From Arthrobacter crystallopoietes (GTDB lineage: Bacteria > Actinomycetota > Actinomycetes > Actinomycetales > Micrococcaceae): a stretch of 64,000 nt of DNA. The notes beneath the pieces were generated by a model. The model was not told the DNA's origin, searched no databases, and saw only the letters and a list, made by a program, of their open reading frames with translations. Positions within the stretch are counted from its first letter, which is position 1, and each line of letters opens with the position of its first letter. Below are positions 26,986 to 34,626 of this stretch, one piece after another. A program made the translations under genes and the position numbers. The stretch spans positions 4,278,001-4,342,000 of the forward strand of contig NZ_CP018863.1 in assembly GCF_002849715.1 (NCBI RefSeq), given 5' to 3'.

Positions 26986-27776
26986 TACTTCTTGGTTTCC
27001 TGGTAAGCGTCGACGACTTCCTTCGGATCTCCATCCATCTGCAGGACACCCTTGTTGATCCAGATGACGCGGCTGCAGGTATCCAGAATGGATTTCATGG
27101 AGTGGGACACCAGGAAGACCGTACCGGCATTTTCACGGATCTCGCGGATGCGGGCTTCGCTGCGCTTCCGGAAACGCTGGTCACCCACTGCCAGTGCTTC
27201 GTCCACGATCAGGATCTCGTGCTGTTTGGAGGCAGCGATGGCGAACTTCAGCCGGGCCTGCATGCCCGAGGAATAGGTGCGCATCGGGAGATCGATGAAC
27301 TCTTCCAATTCAGCGAACTGGACGATGTTATCCCGCAGTCCGTTGATCTCCTGCTTCGAAAAGCCGAGCGCTAGACCGCCGAGCTGGATGTTCTTTTCGC
27401 CGGAAAGATCCGGGATCAGCGCTGCACCGACGCCCAGCAGGTTCGGCCGGGAAGAGGCGTAGACAGCGCCGTCGCTGGGCGGCGTCAGGCCCACCAGGGT
27501 CCGCATCAGCGTGGACTTGCCGGAACCGTTGGAACCGATCACGCCGATGGACTCGTTCTCATAGGCAGTGAAGGAGACGCCCTTGAGGGCGTGTACTTCA
27601 CGGATCCCGCCGCCGCTGCGCTTGAGCAGCGACCGGCCCGTGCCTTTGACAGGCTTGCCGCCCGCATAGACCCGGTATTTGACGTGCAGATCATCAACCA
27701 CCACTACCGGCTTCCGCCCGTTGGCTGACGCGTCCTGATTGGCCAAATCCACTCCCGTTTTAGTCGACTCGGCCAT
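26985..27776 (-). CDS. Polysaccharide ABC exporter, ATP-binding subunit (Wzt/TagH-like)
   Basis: 263 residues from ATG 27776 with GAGGAG upstream, overlapping the permease gene by 17 bases. Walker A GSNGSGKS at 81-88, signature YSSGMQ near 168-173, Walker B ILIVDE at 188-193, H-loop His225. The ALKGVSF opening and the long loop before it are typical of Wzt/TagH/RfbE. There is no extra C-terminal substrate-binding domain, so export probably does not depend on recognition of a polymer cap. Pairs with the permease at 27760-28608 to move a lipid-linked wall polymer across the membrane. Confidence 0.94.
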   Translation of the reverse strand: MAESTKTGVDLANQDASANGRKPVVVVDDLHVKYRVYAGGKPVKGTGRSLLKRSGGGIREVHALKGVSFTAYENESIGVIGSNGSGKSTLMRTLVGLTPPSDGAVYASSRPNLLGVGAALIPDLSGEKNIQLGGLALGFSKQEINGLRDNIVQFAELEEFIDLPMRTYSSGMQARLKFAIAASKQHEILIVDEALAVGDQRFRKRSEARIREIRENAGTVFLVSHSMKSILDTCSRVIWINKGVLQMDGDPKEVVDAYQETKK

Positions 27777-28608
27777 AACGCTCCTCAGCGGACCAGAAGA
27801 ACAGTACGCCCGCAACGAATACCGCTACGGACCAGACCGAAAAGTACAGCCAGTACATCGGGTCGTAATCAAGCCCGGGCATCAGCGCCCCACGGGCAAT
27901 GGACAGGACCTCGTGCAGCGGATGGTAGTCAAACAGCGCGATCGCCCACGGATGGGATGCCAGGATCGTTTCGATCGAGAAGAGGACACCCGAAGTGTAA
28001 AACAGAATCCGCGTGAACAATGGCAGCAGTTGGGTCAGGTCCCGGACATGCACAGTCAGACGCGCACCGATCAGCGCGACACCGAGGTTGAACATGGTGA
28101 AAACCGCAACCAGCGGGATCATCAGCAGCCATTCCACGGTGATGGGTGCGCCCAGCAGCAGAATGTAAACCACCATGACGCCCAGCATCGGGACCAGGGT
28201 CATCAGTTGCTGGATCACTGTGGAGACGGGCAGCGTGATACGGGGGAAGGCCAGGGACTGGACCAGTGCGCCATTTCCGGTGATGGACTTGGCGCCGTTG
28301 TTCATCGAGGTGGAAAAGAACTCGAACAGGAAAACGCCGATAACCACATACATCGGAAAGTTTTCCGGTCTGCTGGCGCCCTGCAGGATGCCGAAGATGG
28401 CCCCGTACAGCAGCGCGTTCAGCGTCGGCTTGATGAAAATCCACAGCATACCCAGCCGGTTGCGCTGGTTGGATGCCTCGATCTTGTACTTGGCCATGGC
28501 GATGGCGAAGTCACGGCGCCCCCAGGCATCAGCTAGATATCTGGGCAGTGACGGCCGGGCCCCGACTCGGTGGAGTCGGTTCCGGTCCGCATATTCGGCA
28601 AGGCTCAT
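27760..28608 (-). CDS. Polysaccharide ABC exporter, permease subunit (Wzm/TagG-like)
   Basis: 282 residues from ATG 28608; a GTG at 28677 would add 23 residues but lacks a ribosome site. ABC-2 type membrane protein with six hydrophobic segments, the amphipathic start YKIEASNQRNRLGMLW typical of the family, and the closing GVLFFWSAEERYGRVD. It forms the channel for the lipid-linked polymer. First gene of the operon permease, ATPase, GT2, CDP-alcohol phosphotransferase, GT2, all overlapping or within five bases of each other. Confidence 0.93.
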   Translation of the reverse strand: MSLAEYADRNRLHRVGARPSLPRYLADAWGRRDFAIAMAKYKIEASNQRNRLGMLWIFIKPTLNALLYGAIFGILQGASRPENFPMYVVIGVFLFEFFSTSMNNGAKSITGNGALVQSLAFPRITLPVSTVIQQLMTLVPMLGVMVVYILLLGAPITVEWLLMIPLVAVFTMFNLGVALIGARLTVHVRDLTQLLPLFTRILFYTSGVLFSIETILASHPWAIALFDYHPLHEVLSIARGALMPGLDYDPMYWLYFSVWSVAVFVAGVLFFWSAEERYGRVD

Positions 28609-28695
28609 GCCAGGTAGTTCCCTTACGCGCGAATGGTTTGGTGCGGCGCCTGGCCCGGACTCGGGCCGGAGGCGCACATACCGAGTTTAGAGGAT

Positions 28696-29130
28696 TTAGC
28701 TGGGCAGGCCGTTTACCGGCTCTGTGCGAAAGTACACACGCAGTTCCAAGCTGTGCTGACCGCTCGCGTCCTGGGAGTACGTGGCCTTGCCGACGATCCC
28801 CTCCAGGTCGCCGGTGCCGGATCCGGGAATGATGTGTCCGGCGCTGGCAGCGGCTTCGCCTTCGGCGAGGCCCCAGTGCTGGATGATCATGCTTCCCTCT
28901 TTGCCGTCCACCGTACCGGTGAATACCTCGGAAGCAACGTAGCCGGCACCGCGGGTGTTACCGGCCATCAGCAACTCTGCCCGGCTGGTGCCGGTGATCA
29001 GTCCGTCAAAGAGTTTGGTGACGCGGACCCGGCTCAGGTCGGAGTTCGAACCTTCAATTTCGTAGGGTTCCGGATCCCATTCGGTGACGTCAAAATCTGC
29101 TGCAATTACTTCTTCGGCCTCACTGGTCAT
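28696..29130 (-). CDS. DUF3224-family protein
   Basis: 144 residues, soluble, acidic, with no signal peptide. The pattern DVTEWDPEPYE near the start, SRAELLMAG, VFTGTVDGKEGSMIIQHWG and a late GKATYSQDASGQHSLELRVYF fits the DUF3224 family, a small beta-barrel resembling allene-oxide-cyclase-like folds. The function is not established. It lies 87 bases upstream of the exporter permease on the same strand but without overlap, so it may not belong to the polymer pathway. Confidence 0.8.
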   Translation of the reverse strand: MTSEAEEVIAADFDVTEWDPEPYEIEGSNSDLSRVRVTKLFDGLITGTSRAELLMAGNTRGAGYVASEVFTGTVDGKEGSMIIQHWGLAEGEAAASAGHIIPGSGTGDLEGIVGKATYSQDASGQHSLELRVYFRTEPVNGLPS

Positions 29131-29224
29131 TGCACCAGTATCTCCGGTATTGCCGGCGGTTGCATCTTGATGGGTACGCGCGCGGCCCTAAGTCCCGCCG
29201 CCGCACGGTCCACCAGAGGTCAAA

Positions 29225-30754
29225 TCAGAACAGCCGGTTATCGGCGGGATCTTCGTATTTCTTCCGGAAAAGCGTGCGCGTTTTGGGGTCGAAAAACACC
29301 AGATACACGGCGAACGCGAGGGCGACAAAGGCAGCCAGCAGCCGGGCAGCGCCCAGGTCGAACTCGATGTACGGGAAGATATCCAGCTGGTCTGCTATGG
29401 CATAGACCATCAGGAAGGACGTGACTGAGTACACGGTTTTTACCTGCCAGTCATTCCGGATTCCGGTCGCGGCAAAGAGCGGGAGCAGCCAGACGACATA
29501 CCAGGCCTGGATCATCGGGGCGAGAAACACCACGGCGGCCAGGGCCAGAGCCAGCCTGCGGACAATCCGGTCATGTTTGCCACGGAACATCAGATAAAGC
29601 ACGACGCCGATCGACGCCACCGTGCCTGCCTTATGTACCAGCCAAGTGATCAATTCGCCGTCGAGCGAGAAGGCTCCTCCGATCCCGCCGAGCACTGCGC
29701 CCAGCAGCCCGATCGGTGCATACCAGATCCAGACACTGCCGGGAGTGCTCAAGGCTCCCACCCAGCCGAATCCGAAGCCGTTCATCAGACCGAGAATGCC
29801 CAACAGGCCAAACGATATTCCGGCCGTAAGCGCCCAGAATCCAAATTTCCGAGGCCAGCTGGCCCCGCGGCCGGCCCAGAGCAGCCCGATGAAGGGCAGG
29901 AAGATGATGGTGATCGGTTTGATGCCGATGGAGAGCGTAACCAGCAGAACCCCCAGCAGCGGCTTCTTGGTCGCCGCCAGATACAGCCCGCCCAGGGCCA
30001 GGCCCAGCATCAACGCGTCATTGTGGATGCTGGCGATGAACGTCGTCAGGAACAGTGGATTCGCGCAGGCGAGCCACAATGCACGGTTGGGGTTGATGCC
30101 GTGCAGCTCGGCCAGTTTCGGACCGTAGTAGATGCACATCGCGGCCCCCGCCAGCGCGATGATGCGGAAGAAAATGATGGAGTACTCCGGGTGGCCGCCT
30201 GTCAGCCAAACAACGAATTCTTCCATCCACAGAAAGATGGGTCCGTACGGCGTTGGGCTTCTGGCCCAGAGATCGTCGGCACCGGTCTGCAGATAGTTGG
30301 AAAGCTGGTCATATCCGTCAACGTACGGATTGAGGTTGTTGACCATGACTTTGCCCTGCGCGATGTAGGCGTAGACATCCCGGCTGAAGAGTGGAATGCT
30401 CAGCGCCAGCGGGGCGCCCCAGGCAGCTATCGCCGTATAAGTGGCCTTGCGCGCTTCGGCCCCCCAGACGGTGAACTGCTGTCCCAGCCGCAGCCAGGAG
30501 CGGATCATCAGCATGCCGCCCAGGGCGAGGAGGACAACCGAGACGACGACGCCTTCCGGTTCAATCCGCAGCCAGATCAGCAGCGGCCACCGGCGCAGGT
30601 CCGATACTGATGCCAGCCAGCCCACGCCCAGCGAGCCGAAAAACATCATGAACGAACCAACGGTCCCCTCGATAATGCTCTTCGCCGAACGCCCCGGGCC
30701 CTCTTCGCCTCCGGCAGGCGTGGAGGGATCAGTCACGGGCATGTTGGCGGTCAT
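29225..30754 (-). CDS. mptB: Polyprenol-phosphomannose-dependent mannosyltransferase, MptB-like
   Basis: 509 residues with about 13 hydrophobic segments. The loop after the second pair of helices contains SRDVYAYIAQGKVM, the conserved acidic site of GT-C mannosyltransferases of the MptA/MptB group, then SPTPYGPIFLW. In mycobacteria and corynebacteria MptB adds alpha-1,6-mannose from polyprenyl-phosphate-mannose to the growing lipomannan on the outer face of the membrane. Lipomannan is also known in Micrococcaceae, so the role is plausible here. The start is uncertain: ATG 30754 and ATG 30742 both lack a strong ribosome site. Divergent from orn. Confidence 0.82.
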   Translation of the reverse strand: MTANMPVTDPSTPAGGEEGPGRSAKSIIEGTVGSFMMFFGSLGVGWLASVSDLRRWPLLIWLRIEPEGVVVSVVLLALGGMLMIRSWLRLGQQFTVWGAEARKATYTAIAAWGAPLALSIPLFSRDVYAYIAQGKVMVNNLNPYVDGYDQLSNYLQTGADDLWARSPTPYGPIFLWMEEFVVWLTGGHPEYSIIFFRIIALAGAAMCIYYGPKLAELHGINPNRALWLACANPLFLTTFIASIHNDALMLGLALGGLYLAATKKPLLGVLLVTLSIGIKPITIIFLPFIGLLWAGRGASWPRKFGFWALTAGISFGLLGILGLMNGFGFGWVGALSTPGSVWIWYAPIGLLGAVLGGIGGAFSLDGELITWLVHKAGTVASIGVVLYLMFRGKHDRIVRRLALALAAVVFLAPMIQAWYVVWLLPLFAATGIRNDWQVKTVYSVTSFLMVYAIADQLDIFPYIEFDLGAARLLAAFVALAFAVYLVFFDPKTRTLFRKKYEDPADNRLF

Positions 30755-30980
30755 CTAAATGCGGTCCAATCAATCTGGGTGTGTACGTCGTTCGCAGCCT
30801 TTGGCTTGGCCACGGATGTCGTGGAGAATGCACGCCTCAGAACGGTCAGGCGAATGAGGGCAGCCCGGCTGGCTCTCCGGGGTACTTGTTGTGGATTTTA
30901 GCACCGCGGACCGGACGTTTCGTTGGAGGGTCCGCAGTGCTGGCTTTGTTCTGTCCGGACATGTGCCGCTGCCGACGCGG

Positions 30981-30986
30981 TACATT
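30981..30986 (+). promoter_or_regulatory. Candidate -10 element for a leaderless orn transcript
   Basis: TACATT ends six bases before the GTG of orn, and there is no ribosome site between them. A GACA core lies about 19 bases upstream (near 30956-30961). This spacing would start the mRNA at the GTG. Confidence 0.35.
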
Positions 30987-30992
30987 TGAGCG

Positions 30993-31607
30993 GTGCCTAT
31001 CTCTAATGAACATATTGTCTGGATCGATTGCGAAATGACCGGGCTGGACCTCGAGGCAGATGCGCTCATCGAGGTGGCAGTGCTGGTCACCGACTCGGAG
31101 CTGAACGTGCTCGGGGACGGTGTGGACGTGGTCATCAAGCCCTCCGATGAGTCCCTTACCCAGATGAATGACTTTGTCCGGGAAATGCACACCACTTCCA
31201 AGCTGCTTGATGAACTGCCGCATGGCATGACCATGGCTGAGGCGGAAGAGATCGTCATGGAGTACATCACCGCGTGGGTTCCCGAGCCCCGCAAGGCACA
31301 GCTGGCCGGGAACTCGGTGGGAACGGACCGCAATTTCCTGGCCAGGGACATGCCGAAGGTCATCGACTTCCTCCACTACCGGATCATCGACGTCTCTACG
31401 ATCAAGGAACTGTCACGCCGGTGGTTCACACGCGCTTACTTCCAGTCCCCGGCCAAGAGCGGCGGCCACCGAGCCCTCGGAGACATCAAGGACTCGATCA
31501 ACGAGTTGCGCTACTACCGCCAGGCAGTCTTCGTCCCCTCCCCCGGTCCCGACTCGGCCACCGCCAAGAAGATTGCTGCCGAGGTCACCCAATCGGCAGT
31601 GCTCTGA
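30993..31607 (+). CDS. orn: Oligoribonuclease
   Basis: 204 residues from GTG. DEDDh exonuclease motifs are intact: WIDCEMTGLD (Asp12, Glu14), GTDRNFLARDMP (Asp112), and GGHRALGDIKDSI (His159, Asp164). It degrades 2-5 nucleotide RNAs to mononucleotides in the cytoplasm and also clears pGpG from cyclic-di-GMP breakdown. The C-terminus has a 25-residue tail beyond the compact fold, common in actinobacteria. There is no Shine-Dalgarno before the GTG. Monocistronic, followed by tRNA-His. Confidence 0.97.
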   Translation: MPISNEHIVWIDCEMTGLDLEADALIEVAVLVTDSELNVLGDGVDVVIKPSDESLTQMNDFVREMHTTSKLLDELPHGMTMAEAEEIVMEYITAWVPEPRKAQLAGNSVGTDRNFLARDMPKVIDFLHYRIIDVSTIKELSRRWFTRAYFQSPAKSGGHRALGDIKDSINELRYYRQAVFVPSPGPDSATAKKIAAEVTQSAVL

Positions 31608-31780
31608 CCCCGCTCCGGGAATGTTAGCTGCACCACATTCTGGTCGAATCGGGCCAAAATGGCCGAAGACGGTCAAAAGCACCCCGGAAAGCATGTAGAC
31701 TTATCTGCGTTGCCTTTTGTGGTTGAAGACCGGTAGGAACCGCTAGAGTGGGATCTGCCGGGAGGAACAAAGAGGCATAT

Positions 31781-31856
31781 GGTGGGTATAGCTCAGCTGG
31801 CAGAGCGCCTGGTTGTGGTCCAGGAGGTCGCGGGTTCAATCCCCGTTACTCACCCC
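31781..31856 (+). tRNA. tRNA-His (anticodon GTG)
   Basis: Complete cloverleaf: acceptor GTGGGTA pairs with TACTCAC (one G-T pair), and the extra G at 31781 is the G-1 specific to tRNA-His. The anticodon stem CCTGG/CCAGG holds loop TTGTGGT, giving anticodon GTG. The T arm is GCGGG-TTCAATC-CCCGT. A strong hairpin follows. Confidence 0.96.
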
Positions 31857-31890
31857 GAATGAGGCTGGTGGCTTACACCGGTAGCTTCGC

Positions 31891-31928
31891 AAGAAAGCCG
31901 CCTTGGAGATAATCCAGGCGGCTTTCTT
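31891..31928 (+). terminator. Terminator after tRNA-His
   Basis: A 13-base arm AAGAAAGCCGCCT and its exact complement enclose a 12-base loop. The 3' arm ends in a T-rich stretch. Confidence 0.85.
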
Positions 31929-32003
31929 CATGTTCAGCCGGTCAAGCCCGGCAGTCCGCGGACACGACGCCGCGCCGCACAACAGCTTGAGGAGAAGACG
32001 GTT

Positions 32004-32190
32004 ATGGAGCGCGGTCTCTATGAAGAAGATCTTGAGATGTTTCGCGAACTAGCCGTTGAGTTCAATTCCCCCGAAGTTGCGCCGCACTGCAATATCCTGT
32101 CGCCCGGGACTACGTGGCCGCACGCCTGCTCACGATCTTCGGCGGTACCAGTTCGGTCATGCGCGGAGTCGTCGGCCGGGATCGCCAACT
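32004..32190 (+). pseudogene. Acyl-CoA dehydrogenase remnant with large internal deletion
   Basis: The start codon and its GAGGAG ribosome site remain. The first about 28 residues (MERGLYEEDLEMFRELAVEF, then SPEVAPH) match the N-terminus of acyl-CoA dehydrogenases. At about 32090 the sequence jumps, in another frame, to YPVARDYVAARLLTIFGG and TSSVMRGVVGRD, the C-terminal end of the same family. Roughly 300 residues between are missing. The second frame has no stop of its own and runs into def. What is left could encode only a 62-residue mixed peptide. Confidence 0.8.
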
Positions 32191-32221
32191 AGCATTTCGA
32201 GCTTTCGCACTGAGGAGAAGC

Positions 32222-32794
32222 ATGCCCGTCCGTCCAGTCACCATCACCGGTGAACCTGTCCTGCACCGCCGCGCCGCCGTCGTTACCGAGTTCGACGACG
32301 ACCTCCGCACGCTCGTCGAGGATATGTACGAGACGATGGATGCGGCCCACGGGGTGGGACTGGCAGCGCCGCAGATCGGTGTCGGCCTGCGCCTATTCAC
32401 CTACGAGTTCACCAACGACGACGGTGTACCGCCGCGCGGCGTGGTGATCAATCCTTCGCTGACTCTCTCGAAGATATCCGGCGCTGACCCGGACCCCGAG
32501 GAGGAGGTCGAAGGCTGCCTGTCCGTGCCGGGACTGAGCTACCCGCTCAAGCGTGCGGAATGGGCCAGGGTCCAGGGCTTCGACGTCGACGGACAGCCAG
32601 TTGACTTCGAAGCCACCGGGTGGTTCGCCCGAGTCATGCAGCACGAATACGACCATCTTGACGGCAAGCTGTACATCGATCGGCTCAATGATCGCTGGGG
32701 CCGGCGCGCACGCAAGCACATCAAGAACGAGGGCTGGGCAAAAGAAGGTCTGACCTGGATGCCGGGTGTGGATCCGGATCCGTTCGGCCACTGA
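32222..32794 (+). CDS. def: Peptide deformylase
   Basis: 190 residues from ATG with GAGGAG four bases upstream. All three motifs are present: GVGLAAPQ (44-51), EGCLS (97-101, metal ligand Cys99) and HEYDH (141-145, ligands His141 and His145, catalytic Glu142). It removes the N-formyl group from new proteins. The C-terminal extension (KNEGWAKEGLTWMPGVD) is common in actinobacterial type 1 enzymes. The frame is open upstream through the acyl-CoA dehydrogenase remnant, but the motifs and ribosome site fix the start at 32222. Confidence 0.97.
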   Translation: MPVRPVTITGEPVLHRRAAVVTEFDDDLRTLVEDMYETMDAAHGVGLAAPQIGVGLRLFTYEFTNDDGVPPRGVVINPSLTLSKISGADPDPEEEVEGCLSVPGLSYPLKRAEWARVQGFDVDGQPVDFEATGWFARVMQHEYDHLDGKLYIDRLNDRWGRRARKHIKNEGWAKEGLTWMPGVDPDPFGH

Positions 32795-32821
32795 CCCAAC
32801 TGGCTTTATAGCCCCTTGCCG

Positions 32822-34293
32822 CTAGCTTGGTTGCTTGGTCCGCATGTCAACGCTCAGCTTGCCGTTGACCGTGGCATAGGTGCGGAAATCTCCCGTCGGG
32901 GACGTCAGCGGCAGGCTTTTGTCCACGGCAACCCGATGTTCCGAACCAGTGAATCCGTCTTTCGTTGCCCGAGCGTAAAAGTCCACGATCACGGGGCCGA
33001 AACCCGCCAAGGACGCACCATCCAGTATGGCGGTGTACTTGCCCGGCTCAGCCAGAAGTGGATCGAACCGTTGGGTGCTGCAGTTATTTGATCCGCGGCC
33101 ACGGACCACAAGTTCCAAGCGGTCAAGTTCTCCGGCTGGCTCCAGCACCACTTCCATGCTCATCCGACCCGATTCCCCTGACACGCTTACAGCCCTAGCC
33201 TTCGCTTGGACCAAAGGTTCGGCAGCAGCCAGTCTTCGCAGCCCGTACAGGTCATCGGCGCGTACAAGCGCAGCCCTTTGCCGATGGGGGAAGGACAGCT
33301 GTTCTTCCAGCGCCGGGGAAATATAGCGCTGCGCGAACTTTGCATGTTCGGACATCCAGCGGCGCGCCTGTCGGCGGTTGATCTTGCGAAAGCGGTCCGG
33401 CGCATAGAACCTCAGGCACTTACGCCGGTAGAGGTCCAGCACCAAGAGGCTAGCCCGCTCTGCATCGGAGTCACCTGCGGTGAGGATCCTCGTTATCTCG
33501 CTAACGGAGCGTGTGCAACTCTCCGGACTGGTCCGTTGCGAACTGATGTTTTGCGCCGTCGTCCCTCGTCCTGAGGTAGTAATAGTCGTAGTCCGCGAGC
33601 AGGGAGGTCCGCTCCGAGACCAGATAGCATCGCGCCAACATCTGCCCAGTCTTCGAGCCTGACCTTCCCTTCGGGAAATCTGATGTCGTGCTGATCCAGC
33701 ATGCTCCGCCGGAACATCTTCTGGGGCGAGAGCGTCCCAAGAATTTTCCTTAGGTCAACGTCCAGGTATGTCTCCCGGAATAAAGCCGCTTGCACACCTC
33801 TGCCGCCGAGGCCCACCATGCGCGGCACCAAAAGATCCACGTCATTAGCCAAGGCATAATCCACCATGCGGCGCAAGGCTTCGGGCCCCAGCAGGTCATC
33901 GGCGTCGCAAAAGAAGATATAGGGAGCCTGGCTTGCCGCGATACCGACATTGCGTGGTTTACCTGGCCAGCCGCTGTTCTTTTGATGGATCACACGGACG
34001 TTGGAGTGGGCAGCAGCGTAGGCATCAAGCACTTCGCCGCTTATGTCCGTGGAGCCGTCATCGACAGCGACGATCTCGAACAATGCTGGATCCAGGTCCT
34101 GCGCTGCCAGGGAGTCGAGCAAGTCAGCCAGATACGGCATTGTGTTATAGACCGGTATCACCACGGCCACCTTCGCCGTCGCGGCACTGGCGCTAGGACC
34201 GCTGTCCCCCGCCGGAACGCGCGGACCTTGCTTTTTGGCTACGGCCCGTTTGAGTCTACGCTTAGCGGCACGGAATTTATCGTGAAGCCTCAA
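32822..34293 (-). pseudogene. Frameshifted third copy of the wall-polymer GT2
   Basis: Same plan as the intact proteins at 3604-5058 and 13569-15017: GDSGPSASAATAKVAVVIPVYN, FFCDADD and [10 protein letters not shown] at the start, and a C-terminal beta domain ending YATVNGKLSVDM. Two single-base insertions break it. One base after codons for VRLED (near 33648) shifts the frame, and one extra A in an AAAA run (33549-33552) shifts it again at the DDGANISS position. Between them the frame reads GQMLARCYLVSER as in the paralogues. Start TTG at 34293, one base after the preceding stop. It is a pseudogene unless the two bases are sequencing errors or are bypassed. Confidence 0.85.
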
Positions 34294-34294
34294 A

Positions 34295-34504
34295 TCAGGA
34301 ATCCGTCAATCCTGACCTATGCTCCTTCTCGCACCGCAGATAGTCTTCCTCGGCGATGTCCTTCAACCGAGTCAGCTCGTCAACGCGCTTCTGTTGGACA
34401 TCTCCGCGCGCAAACGCCGACTGTGCCTCCTTGAGCAAGCGCTGGGCCTCCTTGTAGTTGGCCTGTGCCTGCTCCCATCTCGACAACTCTGTCTTTTCAG
34501 TCAT
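34295..34504 (-). CDS. Small coiled-coil protein, unknown
   Basis: 69 residues, almost entirely charged and helical (Glu, Lys, Gln, Arg, Ala), with heptad-like spacing of Leu and Ala. No cysteine, no membrane segment. It ends one base before the start of the broken GT2 and so was probably translated with it. The ribosome site before ATG 34504 is weak. No family recognised. Confidence 0.55.
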   Translation of the reverse strand: MTEKTELSRWEQAQANYKEAQRLLKEAQSAFARGDVQQKRVDELTRLKDIAEEDYLRCEKEHRSGLTDS

Positions 34505-34626
34505 GGGCCCATTCTAGGAACGGCGCCACGGTAAAAGCCATACCGTTACGCACGTGCCGCAAATGCCGAAAGGCCGGCAGCGTATAAAACGCCGCCAGCC
34601 TCTCGATGTAACAAGGTTCGGTCAGA

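Noticed and set aside
31624..31839. A 71-codon minus-strand frame overlapping tRNA-His
   Set aside because: It covers most of the tRNA and has no family resemblance.
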